From positions 1 to 64,000 of the forward strand of contig NZ_SHLX01000030.1 in assembly GCF_004764705.1 (NCBI RefSeq): a stretch of 64,000 nucleotides of DNA. The letters run 5' to 3'. Source of the DNA: Paenibacillus cymbidii (lineage in GTDB: Bacteria; Bacillota; Bacilli; Paenibacillales; NBRC-103111). The notes beneath the pieces are model-generated. The model saw only the letters and a program-made list of their open reading frames with translations. It did no database searches and had not been told where the DNA came from. Positions 55,688 to 63,582 of the stretch are shown here, one piece after another. Each line of letters opens with the position of its first letter. The first letter of the stretch is position 1. Position numbers and translations under genes: made by a program.

Positions 55688-58045
55688 TTAAATGTGCTGT
55701 TTGCGATATTCGCCGGGTGTGATTCCGTTCATCTCCTTGAACAGCTTGATAAAATGCGTCACCTTGGCGTACCCGAGCTGCTCGCTGATGTCCTGCACCT
55801 TCAGCTCCGTGTGCAGCAGCAGTTCCTTGCTGCGCAGCACCCTCGCCCGCGTGACGTAATCGGTGAACGTAACGCCGGTATACTCTTTGAAAATGCGGCT
55901 GAGATACGCCGGGTTCAGGTTCAGCTTATCCGCCACAAACGTCAGCGACAACGTATTGATGTTTTCGGTGTCGATCAGTTGCTTCGCGTTTTCGACGTGG
56001 GCGTTTTTCTTCTCCAGGAATGCCTGGCCGATGTAGGTCGCCATCGTGCCGATCAACCCTTCGAACCAGATCGTCATTTCGCGCCAGCCTTCCTTCTGCA
56101 GGAATGCCGCCACCGCGTTCGGGCGCTCGCCGGGCACAATCTGCTCCATGTCAAGCTGCAGATCGCGCACCGTTTCGATCAGCTTGACAAGCAGGAGCAG
56201 GAACGTTTGCTGCACTTGGGGAAAAGCGATTTTGCCCGTTTGCGCCCGCAGGTCGCGCACCATTTCGGCGAATACGTCCAGCGCCTTGTCCTTGTCGCCG
56301 TTCTTCAGGCAAACGAGCAGCGCCGCCTCCTTCTCCTTCGGGTAATGCAGCGGCTTGTGCGCGTGCAGGCGGACGTCTTCGATATAAATGATGTCGCTGC
56401 CGCTGCTCATGCCCCGGAACTGCAGCGTCTCTTCCGCTTCCCGGAACGCCCCCGGCAAGTCGGCGATGGTGCCGCAATAAGTGCCGATCCCGATCGTGCA
56501 CGCCAGGTTGTGCCGTTCGGCAAGCAAGTCGCGGATCGATTCCGCCGCCTCGAACACGACGGCCATCTCCATTTCGCCGCAATGGACGAGCGCGAGGTAC
56601 AACTGATCGTCAAGCTCCAGCACCCAGTGGGCCAAAATCGGGTCGAGCGCGCCGGCAATCGTATCGGTCACGAGCAAACGTTCGATTTTTTCGCTTTCGA
56701 TGCTGGCCGCGGCGCCGTCGCTTCCTTCCGCGGAGACGAGCAGCGGCACGAGGCCGCGCGTCGGCAAACCGATGCCGAGGAAACCGAAACGTTCCTCGAT
56801 ATATTTTTCGTCGAAGGCGTTCGTTTTCAGCAGGGAGCGGACAAACTTCTCCTGGTGCGCCGGCAAGCTTTCCCGCAGCCGAATTTGCAGGTTGCGCTTC
56901 GTTTCGTAAGCGTCGGCCAGCCCTTCGCGGATCACGTGGAACTCGCCTTGCGCCGGTTTGCCGCCCGGGTCGCGCCAGCTGCCTTCCTTGACGAACTGCA
57001 GCAGCATCGACACCGGACGATACATCCGGCTGCTCGTCAGCACGGCCAATATCGCCGCCGCAATCGCCAGCAGCACGGAGATCGTAAAGAACAGATTGCG
57101 TATGCTCGAAATGTTGCTGTACATGTCGTGCAGGCTGGTGACGCTGGCGATTTTCCAGCCGAGCACGCCCGACGAGCGCCACGAGATGAGCTCGCGCCCG
57201 CTGAGCACCTGGTTCGATTTGGTTCCGCCGTCGAAACCGACGTTCGGGCCTCCTACGACGCTCTGCACAAGCGACAAGTCTCCCGCTTTGCCGGCGTCGC
57301 TGTCGTACAAGAGCGGCTCGCCATTGCGGGAAAATACATACAGCGACGACTTGTCCTTCGACTCCAGCCGGCTGATTAAATTCGTATAGAAGGCGTCGGC
57401 ATCCAGGTTGATGACGACCGTATATTTCGCGTCCAGCGGGCGGAACACGACGGGAACGACACGTTTGACACTGCCGTCCTCCTGCTTGGCATTGCGCACA
57501 TTCATCATGATCGGATAGCCAAGCGCCGTGGGCTGGAGTTGGGCATCCCAGCCGCTGTCGTAGAACCGGCCGATTTCATATTGCAGCGAGCCGGACGTCA
57601 GCACGATGCCGCGCGCCGGATTAACATAATAAATGGAAAAAATAAAATCGCTCAACTGCATGAGCGTTTCGATATTTTTCTGCACCTTGGCTTTGCTGGT
57701 AATGTAGTTGGTCAGCTCTTCGCGATTGCTCGCGATGTACCATGTATCGATTTCCTCGAAATAGTTGCCGAGCGGGAAGCGGTCGAACTCGACGAAGGTG
57801 CTGTTGGTGACGAACTGCCGGTAGCCGTTGCCAAGCTGCTTGACGACCAGTTCCATCGCGTTGACCGTTTGCAGCAAGTAGCGTTCGTTCGCCTGCTCGA
57901 TGTCCTTGCGCATCGACTTCTGCACATTATGGTAGAAAAAAACGCCGAGGATGGCGATCGGCACAAGACACAACAGCAGCATAAAGATGACCAATCTCAT
58001 CAAAAAGCGTTTGTGCCGCGCGTACGATCTCATTTTATGCAGCAT
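55688..58045 (-). CDS. Membrane-anchored AraC-family sensor-regulator of locus 4
   Basis: The 785-residue protein is a paralogue of the locus 3 regulator: helix at about 15-38 (FLMRLVIFMLLLCLVPIAILGVFF), Cache-like sensor, second helix near 300 (LFFTISVLLAIAAAILAVL), linker domain and C-terminal AraC double helix-turn-helix ending ITPGEYRKQHI. Its recognition helices differ from locus 3 at several positions, in line with the different half-sites. It has a long leader with a cre site and a direct-repeat site upstream. Confidence 0.88.
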   Translation of the reverse strand: MLHKMRSYARHKRFLMRLVIFMLLLCLVPIAILGVFFYHNVQKSMRKDIEQANERYLLQTVNAMELVVKQLGNGYRQFVTNSTFVEFDRFPLGNYFEEIDTWYIASNREELTNYITSKAKVQKNIETLMQLSDFIFSIYYVNPARGIVLTSGSLQYEIGRFYDSGWDAQLQPTALGYPIMMNVRNAKQEDGSVKRVVPVVFRPLDAKYTVVINLDADAFYTNLISRLESKDKSSLYVFSRNGEPLLYDSDAGKAGDLSLVQSVVGGPNVGFDGGTKSNQVLSGRELISWRSSGVLGWKIASVTSLHDMYSNISSIRNLFFTISVLLAIAAAILAVLTSSRMYRPVSMLLQFVKEGSWRDPGGKPAQGEFHVIREGLADAYETKRNLQIRLRESLPAHQEKFVRSLLKTNAFDEKYIEERFGFLGIGLPTRGLVPLLVSAEGSDGAAASIESEKIERLLVTDTIAGALDPILAHWVLELDDQLYLALVHCGEMEMAVVFEAAESIRDLLAERHNLACTIGIGTYCGTIADLPGAFREAEETLQFRGMSSGSDIIYIEDVRLHAHKPLHYPKEKEAALLVCLKNGDKDKALDVFAEMVRDLRAQTGKIAFPQVQQTFLLLLVKLIETVRDLQLDMEQIVPGERPNAVAAFLQKEGWREMTIWFEGLIGTMATYIGQAFLEKKNAHVENAKQLIDTENINTLSLTFVADKLNLNPAYLSRIFKEYTGVTFTDYVTRARVLRSKELLLHTELKVQDISEQLGYAKVTHFIKLFKEMNGITPGEYRKQHI

Positions 58046-58117
58046 ATGGCCAAAATCCCTCCCCGATTGAATAGTCGTGCGCCAGGCGATTCGTCCGCGA
58101 TGCGTTTCCCCCTTGAT

Positions 58118-58131
58118 TGAAAGCGTTTACT
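58118..58131. promoter_or_regulatory. Candidate cre (CcpA) site in the locus 4 regulator leader
   Basis: TGAAAGCGTTTACT matches the cre consensus except for the final base. It lies downstream of the TATAAT of the regulator promoter, a position suited to roadblock repression by CcpA. Confidence 0.55.
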
Positions 58132-58158
58132 ATTTATCGGAGCCAAGACATATTAACG

Positions 58159-58228
58159 ATTATACCCGATTTCGGGGCCGTGCCGTAATATGCCGAAGGA
58201 TGACCTGAATGACCTATTTGATGACTTC
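58159..58228 (-). promoter_or_regulatory. Promoter of the locus 4 regulator gene with direct-repeat-like site (site 6)
   Basis: TATAAT (complement of 58159-58164) lies near a GCAT edge and two GTCAT half-sites whose plus-strand ATGAC copies start at 58200 and 58221, 21 bp apart. The distal half TCATCAAATAGG matches site 4 at all but one base. The distance to the -10 is one base longer than in the other sites. A third GTCAT copy lies between the two. Confidence 0.5.
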
Positions 58229-58265
58229 CGCGTTGCGGGACGCGGGTTGGCTCGCGCGAAAATAT

Positions 58266-58294
58266 AAATAGGCCATTTTTTATATGGCCTATTT
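58266..58294. repeat. Single hairpin of the AATAGCC family after the HD-GYP gene
   Basis: AAATAGGCCAT and ATGGCCTATTT form a perfect 11-bp stem. It is about 34 bp beyond the HD-GYP stop codon, so it may end that transcript. On the minus strand the tail is AT-rich. Confidence 0.7.
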
Positions 58295-58327
58295 GCTGGT
58301 ACGGCTTGTTTGCAAACACCCCTAGAT

Positions 58328-59359
58328 TTAAGTCAACACATTCTCAATAAACACCGTCGTCTGTTTGGCGAGGTCGACTTCCTTGATCGTCAGATCGTTG
58401 TCGTATTCCTGCTTGACGACGCGTATGACCGGACGGCCGGGCAAGCCGCGGTGCTGGCCGACGACGACGCCGGTTTCGCGGGTCGTCAGCCGGACCGACG
58501 TGCCGGTCGGGTAGACGGAAATGATTTTCAGAAATTGGATCAGCACCTCGCGGTCGATCTCCGAGCCCGACATCGCCATCATCCGCTCGCACGCTTCATG
58601 CGGCAGCATTCGTTTGCCCGCCGACAGATCGAACAGCAAATTGTCGTAAATGTTGGCGGCTGCCACGATTTTGGCGTACAGATGAATCTGCTCGCTCGCC
58701 ACCCGGCGCGGGATGCCCTGGCCGTCGGGCCGCTCGTGATGCTGAAACGCGACATGCGCTATCAGCAGGCTGAACTCGCGCTTGTTCTTCAGCACCTCGA
58801 AGCCGCGCCACGTATGGTGCAGCTTCAAGTCGTCCGATTCGTCGTCGGTGATCCGCTCCAGCTTGCCGATGTCGTGCAGCAGCGCGCCGATCGCCAGTTC
58901 CTTCAGCTGCGCCTGCGACAACCCCATATTGATGCCGACAAGCGTCGACATGGTGGCGACGTTCAACGCATGCACGTACATTTCGTTGTCCTTCGTGCGA
59001 ATGTCCGACAGCTGGAGCAGCACTTCCTTGTTCTGCGTAATGTCTTCCAACAGCCGGTCCACGCTGATGCTGATCGCCTTGGTGCTGAAATCTTTGCCCG
59101 ATTTGATCGAGTCGAACGTATCGCCGATCCGCTGCATGACGGCCCGCTTGTTCTCTTCCGAAACGACTTCCTCGATTTCCACGTCGGCAAAATTCGGGTC
59201 CTTGATATACACCATCGCCACGCCGATCCGCCGCAGCGTCGTAATCATATAAACGGTCAGCTGCACATTCTCGGAAAGCAGAATCGCCCCGTTGCTCGCA
59301 AATATCGTTTTCCCCAAATACTGGCCCGGCTCCACGGTTTCGATCGATACGTAACGCAA
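58328..59359 (-). CDS. HD-GYP domain protein (possible c-di-GMP phosphodiesterase)
   Basis: The 343-residue protein has an N-terminal region of about 110 residues and an HD-GYP domain: His162-Asp163 in LLHDIGK and HHERPDGQGIP at about 207-217. The usual GYP is GIP here. HD-GYP enzymes degrade cyclic di-GMP, though variants exist that do not. It is a single gene with its own terminator-like hairpin. Confidence 0.8.
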   Translation of the reverse strand: MRYVSIETVEPGQYLGKTIFASNGAILLSENVQLTVYMITTLRRIGVAMVYIKDPNFADVEIEEVVSEENKRAVMQRIGDTFDSIKSGKDFSTKAISISVDRLLEDITQNKEVLLQLSDIRTKDNEMYVHALNVATMSTLVGINMGLSQAQLKELAIGALLHDIGKLERITDDESDDLKLHHTWRGFEVLKNKREFSLLIAHVAFQHHERPDGQGIPRRVASEQIHLYAKIVAAANIYDNLLFDLSAGKRMLPHEACERMMAMSGSEIDREVLIQFLKIISVYPTGTSVRLTTRETGVVVGQHRGLPGRPVIRVVKQEYDNDLTIKEVDLAKQTTVFIENVLT

Positions 59360-59450
59360 CCCAATCGCCCCTCGCTGCTCGTAAATTGTATTCTCCTGCT
59401 GACTGACTCGCCGGAAATTGCGGGTGAGAGCCTGACCTATTGATTATTTA

Positions 59451-59975
59451 TTACTCGCCGAACCGGGCTTGAACGCCTTCCAATTGCAGCAAATGCCGCT
59501 TGATCCCGACACCGCCGCCGTAACCGACCATGGTGCCGTCCTTGCCGATCACGCGATGGCAGGGAACGACGATCGGCACCGGGTTGCGATTGTTTGCGCC
59601 GCCGACGGCGCGAACCGCTTTCGGCGACCCGATCGCTTCTCCGATTTGCAGATAAGACCTTGTTTCGCCGAACGGGATCGCATACAGCGCCTGCCACACA
59701 CGCACCTGAAACGGCGTGCCGCGCAAGTCGAGCGCCAGCTCGAACCGCTGCAAGCGACCGACAAAATAGGCGCGCAATTGCTCCGCCGTTTCGGCAAGCA
59801 GGGCGGGATCCTGTTCGAAAGCAGGAGCGTCGTACATTTTGCCTGCCCACCCGGCAAGCTTGTCCGCCATATCGCGCCAGGATCCGAACTCGATGTGGCA
59901 CAATCCCGCTGCCGTTGCGCATAACGTCAACGGCCCGATCGGCGATTCGATTTCGGCATAGCCTATCCGTGTCAT
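59451..59975 (-). CDS. ogt: Methylated-DNA--protein-cysteine methyltransferase
   Basis: The 174-residue protein repairs O6-alkylguanine by moving the alkyl group to its own cysteine. The active-site PCHR (Cys139) lies within IVVPCHRVIG, and the DNA-binding helix GTPFQVRVWQALYAIPFGETRSY precedes it. It overlaps the queG stop codon by 4 bp (ATGA), so translation is coupled. Confidence 0.92.
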   Translation of the reverse strand: MTRIGYAEIESPIGPLTLCATAAGLCHIEFGSWRDMADKLAGWAGKMYDAPAFEQDPALLAETAEQLRAYFVGRLQRFELALDLRGTPFQVRVWQALYAIPFGETRSYLQIGEAIGSPKAVRAVGGANNRNPVPIVVPCHRVIGKDGTMVGYGGGVGIKRHLLQLEGVQARFGE

Positions 59976-61225
59976 CGTGTTTCCCCCGTCCCCGCTTCGC
60001 TGTAACGTTCCCCCGCAACCGGTTCTGCTCCCGCTTGGGCGTCCGCTCCCGCGCCGCCGCTCAGCGCGGCCAGCGCCCGCTCCACCTCGGCCAGCGCCTC
60101 CGCGTCGCGCTCCTCGCGCTGGGCCTCACGCAGCGCGGCGGCCGCCTGTTCGCCGCCGATGCGGCCGATCGCCCAGGCGGCCGTGCCGCGGATCGCCGGC
60201 CGTTCGTCGCGTTGCAGCCGCTCGATCAACGCCGGCAGCGCGCTCGCGTCCCTGAAATTGCCGAGCGCGATGATCGCATTGCGCTCGATCGGCTTCTTCC
60301 CGCGCCACGCCGCGGCGCTGCGGCCGTAACGCTCCTTGAACGCCCTGTTGCCGATGCCGACCAGCGGCAGCAACAGCGGTTTGACCGTTTCCGGATCGGG
60401 CTGCAGCTCGGGCTGATGGGTCCAGTTTTTTCCTTTGTTCTTCGGACAGACCACCTGACACGTGTCGCAGCCGTACAGCCGGTTGCCGATTTTGCGCTTC
60501 AATTCGTCGCTGACGAAGCCTTTCGTCTGCGTCACGAACGACACGCAGCGGCTGGCGTTCAGCTGTCCAGGGCCGACCAGCGCCCCGGTCGGGCAAGCGT
60601 CGATGCACAACGTGCAGTCGCCGCATTGCTCCGTTACCGGCACATCGGGCGGAAACGGAATGTTCGTAATCATCTCGCCGAGATAGACCCAGGAGCCCCA
60701 CTCCGGGGTAATGATGGCGCAGTTTTTGCCGGACCAGCCGATGCCGGCGCGCTCGGCAACCGCCCGGTCGGCAAGCGCGCCGGTATCGACCATGCTTTCC
60801 ATCCGCGCGTCCGGCACCCGTTCGCGAATATAGTCCTCCAGCCGGGACATCCGGCTGCGCAGCACATGATGATAGTCCTCGCCCCAGGAGGACCGGGAAA
60901 TCATGCCGCGATACGCCCCCGGCTCGGAGCGCGGCGGGTTCGCCAGCTTGGACGGATAAGCGACGGCGAACGAAACGATCGATCGCGGTCCGTCGAAAAT
61001 AAGCTCGGGATGCGTCCTTTTGTCGATGTCCGGCTCCTCGAAGCCCGACTCGAATCCTTTGGCCCGATGGTCGAGCAAAATTTGCTTCAATTCGAGAAAC
61101 GGCTCCGCCGAAGCGAATCCGATCTTGTCAATGCCAAGCGACGGAGCGGCGGCAATCAGCTCTTCCTTCAGCTTCTGCCACGATGCCGTTTCCGTCTCCG
61201 CCGCTGCGTCTGCCGCCGCCTTCAT
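59972..61225 (-). CDS. queG: Epoxyqueuosine reductase
   Basis: The 417-residue enzyme performs the last step of queuosine synthesis, reducing epoxyqueuosine in tRNA with cobalamin and two 4Fe-4S clusters. The cluster cysteines are in CGDCTLCIDACPTGAL and CDTCQVVCPKN. A HEAT-repeat tail follows from about residue 290. A GGGGTGA site supports the ATG at 61225. It sits between the NtdP-like gene and ogt as an operon. Confidence 0.95.
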   Translation of the reverse strand: MKAAADAAAETETASWQKLKEELIAAAPSLGIDKIGFASAEPFLELKQILLDHRAKGFESGFEEPDIDKRTHPELIFDGPRSIVSFAVAYPSKLANPPRSEPGAYRGMISRSSWGEDYHHVLRSRMSRLEDYIRERVPDARMESMVDTGALADRAVAERAGIGWSGKNCAIITPEWGSWVYLGEMITNIPFPPDVPVTEQCGDCTLCIDACPTGALVGPGQLNASRCVSFVTQTKGFVSDELKRKIGNRLYGCDTCQVVCPKNKGKNWTHQPELQPDPETVKPLLLPLVGIGNRAFKERYGRSAAAWRGKKPIERNAIIALGNFRDASALPALIERLQRDERPAIRGTAAWAIGRIGGEQAAAALREAQREERDAEALAEVERALAALSGGAGADAQAGAEPVAGERYSEAGTGETR

Positions 61226-61249
61226 GCCCGTCACCCCGTTTCCGCGCGA

Positions 61250-61813
61250 TTACGCGTCGCCCGGCCGCTGCCGCGTTTGCTTCTGCCACAACGCGTAATA
61301 GTCGTTTACGTGCCGGTCGTCGAACGGAGCGTCGCCGCGCCGGATTCGCGCCATAAGCGAATCGAGGCCGTTCTTGACCTTCTCCTCGACAACCGGAGAG
61401 TAGTGATAATTGGATTTGTGCCGTTCGTATTCGTCCTGATCGACAACATGCACGTCCTTCGACGGCGTGACGATAACATCCAGATCGTAATCGATATAAG
61501 TAATGACGTTGCCGTTGCGATAGGCGGGAGACGCGACGTTGCAATAGTACCGAATGCCTCCCGATTCGATCAGTGCGACGATGTTGTACCACGCTTGCGG
61601 GATAAAAAAGGAAACGCCGGGAATTTTGCTGATCCACTCCCGGCCGTCCGCTTCCTTGATTCTCGTCTGGCTGTTGACCAACACAAGCATCGACTCCGCG
61701 GCATGGCTTGCGTGCAGCAACTCGCCCGGCACAAGCCAGTTTTCCAGCCACATGCGGTGCAGATGCCCGTCGTGCTTGAAGCTTTTGATAATCGTTGCGC
61801 GATTGGGATTCAT
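61250..61813 (-). CDS. ntdP: DUF402/NtdP-family nucleoside tri- and diphosphatase-like protein
   Basis: The 187-residue protein matches the NtdP (YgaC) family, which hydrolyses nucleoside tri- and diphosphates with metal. Conserved segments are the KSFKHDGHLHRMW start, WYNIVALIE, YYCNVASP and the acidic metal-binding YIDYDLDVIV. It is the first gene of a three-gene run with queG and ogt. Confidence 0.85.
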   Translation of the reverse strand: MNPNRATIIKSFKHDGHLHRMWLENWLVPGELLHASHAAESMLVLVNSQTRIKEADGREWISKIPGVSFFIPQAWYNIVALIESGGIRYYCNVASPAYRNGNVITYIDYDLDVIVTPSKDVHVVDQDEYERHKSNYHYSPVVEEKVKNGLDSLMARIRRGDAPFDDRHVNDYYALWQKQTRQRPGDA

Positions 61814-62001
61814 GGGCCGTCCGGTCCTTCCGTGTAATTGCTTTACGTTTTATTTTAACGCAAAAGATGGGCAATAGCGAGAGAGCGCCGCAGAATGGCG
61901 GGAAATTGGCCCTTGTGCGTCCGAAGCGACCGGAAAAGGCGAATCGCGGGCAAAAGCGCAGCTTCGACTGCCGGCAAGCCGCCGGACCGTCTTGTACAAA
62001 G

Positions 62002-62046
62002 AAAAAAGCGTTCCCTTTACCGATTCGACGCGGTAAAAGAAACGCT
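62002..62046 (-). terminator. Terminator after the GNAT gene
   Basis: AGCGTT and AACGCT arms, with TTTACCG/CGGTAAA inside, form a long hairpin followed on the minus strand by TTTTTT. It lies 21 bp beyond the stop codon. Confidence 0.85.
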
Positions 62047-62066
62047 GCAGACGGATATATGCAGGA

Positions 62067-62492
62067 CTACGAGCCGCTCACGATTGCCAACTTTCCGACG
62101 TACTTGGCCGACTCGGCGACCGGATAGCCCGCCGATTCGTATACGGCCAGAATCGGTTCGTTGTGCACGTCGACCGAAACGTAAATGCCGCTCACGCGGC
62201 GCTGTTCGAATCGATCCTTCATCGCCTTGATCATCGTTCTGCCGATGCCGCGGCGCTGATGCTCGGCATGTACCGCAATCCGGTAAAAGATGCCCTTGTT
62301 GTTGTCGACCGTTCCAATAAGGACGCCAACGATTAAATCGTCCTGCTCGGCAACCATTACGAGCCCGCTGTCCAGGGACAGTTGCCTGACAAATGCCTCG
62401 ACCGTTTCTTCATAACAAGCTTCGGACAAAATGTTCTCGAGCAAACCATTTACCGCCACATAATCGGACAATCGGAACGAACGAACATTCAT
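62067..62492 (-). CDS. GNAT-family N-acetyltransferase
   Basis: The 141-residue protein has the GNAT fold with the acetyl-CoA loop HAEHQRRGIGRTMIKAM and a conserved NEPILAVYESAGY near the end. The substrate is unknown. It is divergent from sodA across 409 bp. Confidence 0.88.
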   Translation of the reverse strand: MNVRSFRLSDYVAVNGLLENILSEACYEETVEAFVRQLSLDSGLVMVAEQDDLIVGVLIGTVDNNKGIFYRIAVHAEHQRRGIGRTMIKAMKDRFEQRRVSGIYVSVDVHNEPILAVYESAGYPVAESAKYVGKLAIVSGS

Positions 62493-62612
62493 GTATGGTC
62501 TCCCCTTGCGCCTTGCTTTCTGGTAGCTTTACAATTTCGACAAAATTTTCGGTTTTCCTGCAACAGTTTCGAAAATTCGCCACACTTTTAACAAAATAAA
62601 TTGAAATTTCGT

Positions 62613-62626
62613 TGAAAGCGCTTTAT
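62613..62626. promoter_or_regulatory. Cre-like palindrome between the GNAT gene and sodA
   Basis: TGAAAGCGCTTTAT contains the palindrome AAAGCGCTTT and differs from cre at its two last bases. It lies in a 409-bp AT-rich stretch that holds no gene that I can support. Confidence 0.35.
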
Positions 62627-62834
62627 TTAAAGCGTATACACATACAGGCGTTCCTCTATATGTCATTTCCGTTTTTTTTCGTCGATTATCTTCGGTTCTC
62701 TCCGGTTTTGTACATCTTGTTTCAAGCCGGGGCGGCACGGGTAAACAGTTATCGCGCATACAAACCGCTCTGCCGGCAAACGATACTACGGTTGTCGCAG
62801 ACAGGTTTCGCGCTGCACTTTCGATACATACATG

Positions 62835-62863
62835 TTGATTTATTATCCTTATTGGAGGATAAT
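62835..62863 (+). promoter_or_regulatory. SigA promoter of sodA with an internal dyad
   Basis: TTGATT (62835-62840) and GATAAT (62858-62863) are 17 bp apart. ATTATCCT and AGGATAAT form a dyad that spans the spacer and -10, so a repressor could block it. It does not match PerR or Fur boxes well. Confidence 0.75.
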
Positions 62864-62901
62864 AGAGGTTGTCTATTCCATCTCACAGGAGGTTATCCAC
62901 T

Positions 62902-63510
62902 ATGGCACATCAATTGCCACCGCTGCCTTACCCGAACAACGCGCTTGAGCCGCACATCGACGAAACGACGATGATGATCCATCACGATCGCCATCACAAC
63001 GCTTATGTAACGAACCTGAACGCCGCGCTGGACAAACAACCGGAGCTGCACGAGAAGAGCCTGAACGATCTGATCGCCGATCTGAACGCCGTTCCGGAAG
63101 CAATCCGCACTGCGGTTCGCAACAACGGCGGCGGGCATGCCAACCACAGCCTGTTCTGGGAAGTTATCGGCCCGAACGCGGGCGGCGCACCGACCGGCGC
63201 GCTGGCGGCAGCCATCGATAGCGAACTGGGCGGATTCGACAAATTCAAAGAAGCGTTTGCTGCTGCAGCAACGACGCGTTTCGGCTCCGGCTGGGCATGG
63301 CTCGCGCTGTCGGGCGGCAAACTGAAAGTATACAGCTTGCCGAACCAGGACAGCCCGATCATGGAAGGCGATACGCCGCTTCTCGGCCTTGACGTGTGGG
63401 AGCATGCGTACTACCTGAAATATCAAAACAAACGCCCCGACTACATCGCCGCTTTCTGGAACGTTGTCAACTGGGATGCCGTTGGCAAACGTTACGACGC
63501 AGCGAAATAA
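62902..63510 (+). CDS. sodA: Superoxide dismutase, Fe/Mn family
   Basis: The 202-residue enzyme removes superoxide. All four metal ligands and the gateway residues are normal: the first His of IHHDRHH, Tyr in HHNAYV, His in HANHSLFW, Gln in NQDSP and Asp/His in [17 protein letters not shown] precedes the ATG. The sequence looks like the manganese form. A second, atypical SOD-like gene lies at 23457. Confidence 0.97.
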   Translation: MAHQLPPLPYPNNALEPHIDETTMMIHHDRHHNAYVTNLNAALDKQPELHEKSLNDLIADLNAVPEAIRTAVRNNGGGHANHSLFWEVIGPNAGGAPTGALAAAIDSELGGFDKFKEAFAAAATTRFGSGWAWLALSGGKLKVYSLPNQDSPIMEGDTPLLGLDVWEHAYYLKYQNKRPDYIAAFWNVVNWDAVGKRYDAAK

Positions 63511-63528
63511 TCGCCTCGGCAACATACG

Positions 63529-63560
63529 AAAACTCCCTTTCGGATCGAAAGGGAGTTTTT
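63529..63560. terminator. Bidirectional terminator after sodA
   Basis: AACTCCCTTTC and GAAAGGGAGTT form a perfect stem with T on the plus side and A before it. It serves sodA and the converging partial gene. Confidence 0.92.
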
Positions 63561-63582
63561 GCGTTGCGGCGAGCGAGTTCGC

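Noticed and set aside
62493-62901. Small ORFs in the gap between the GNAT gene and sodA
   Set aside because: None has a ribosome site or family resemblance; the region is AT-rich and holds promoters.
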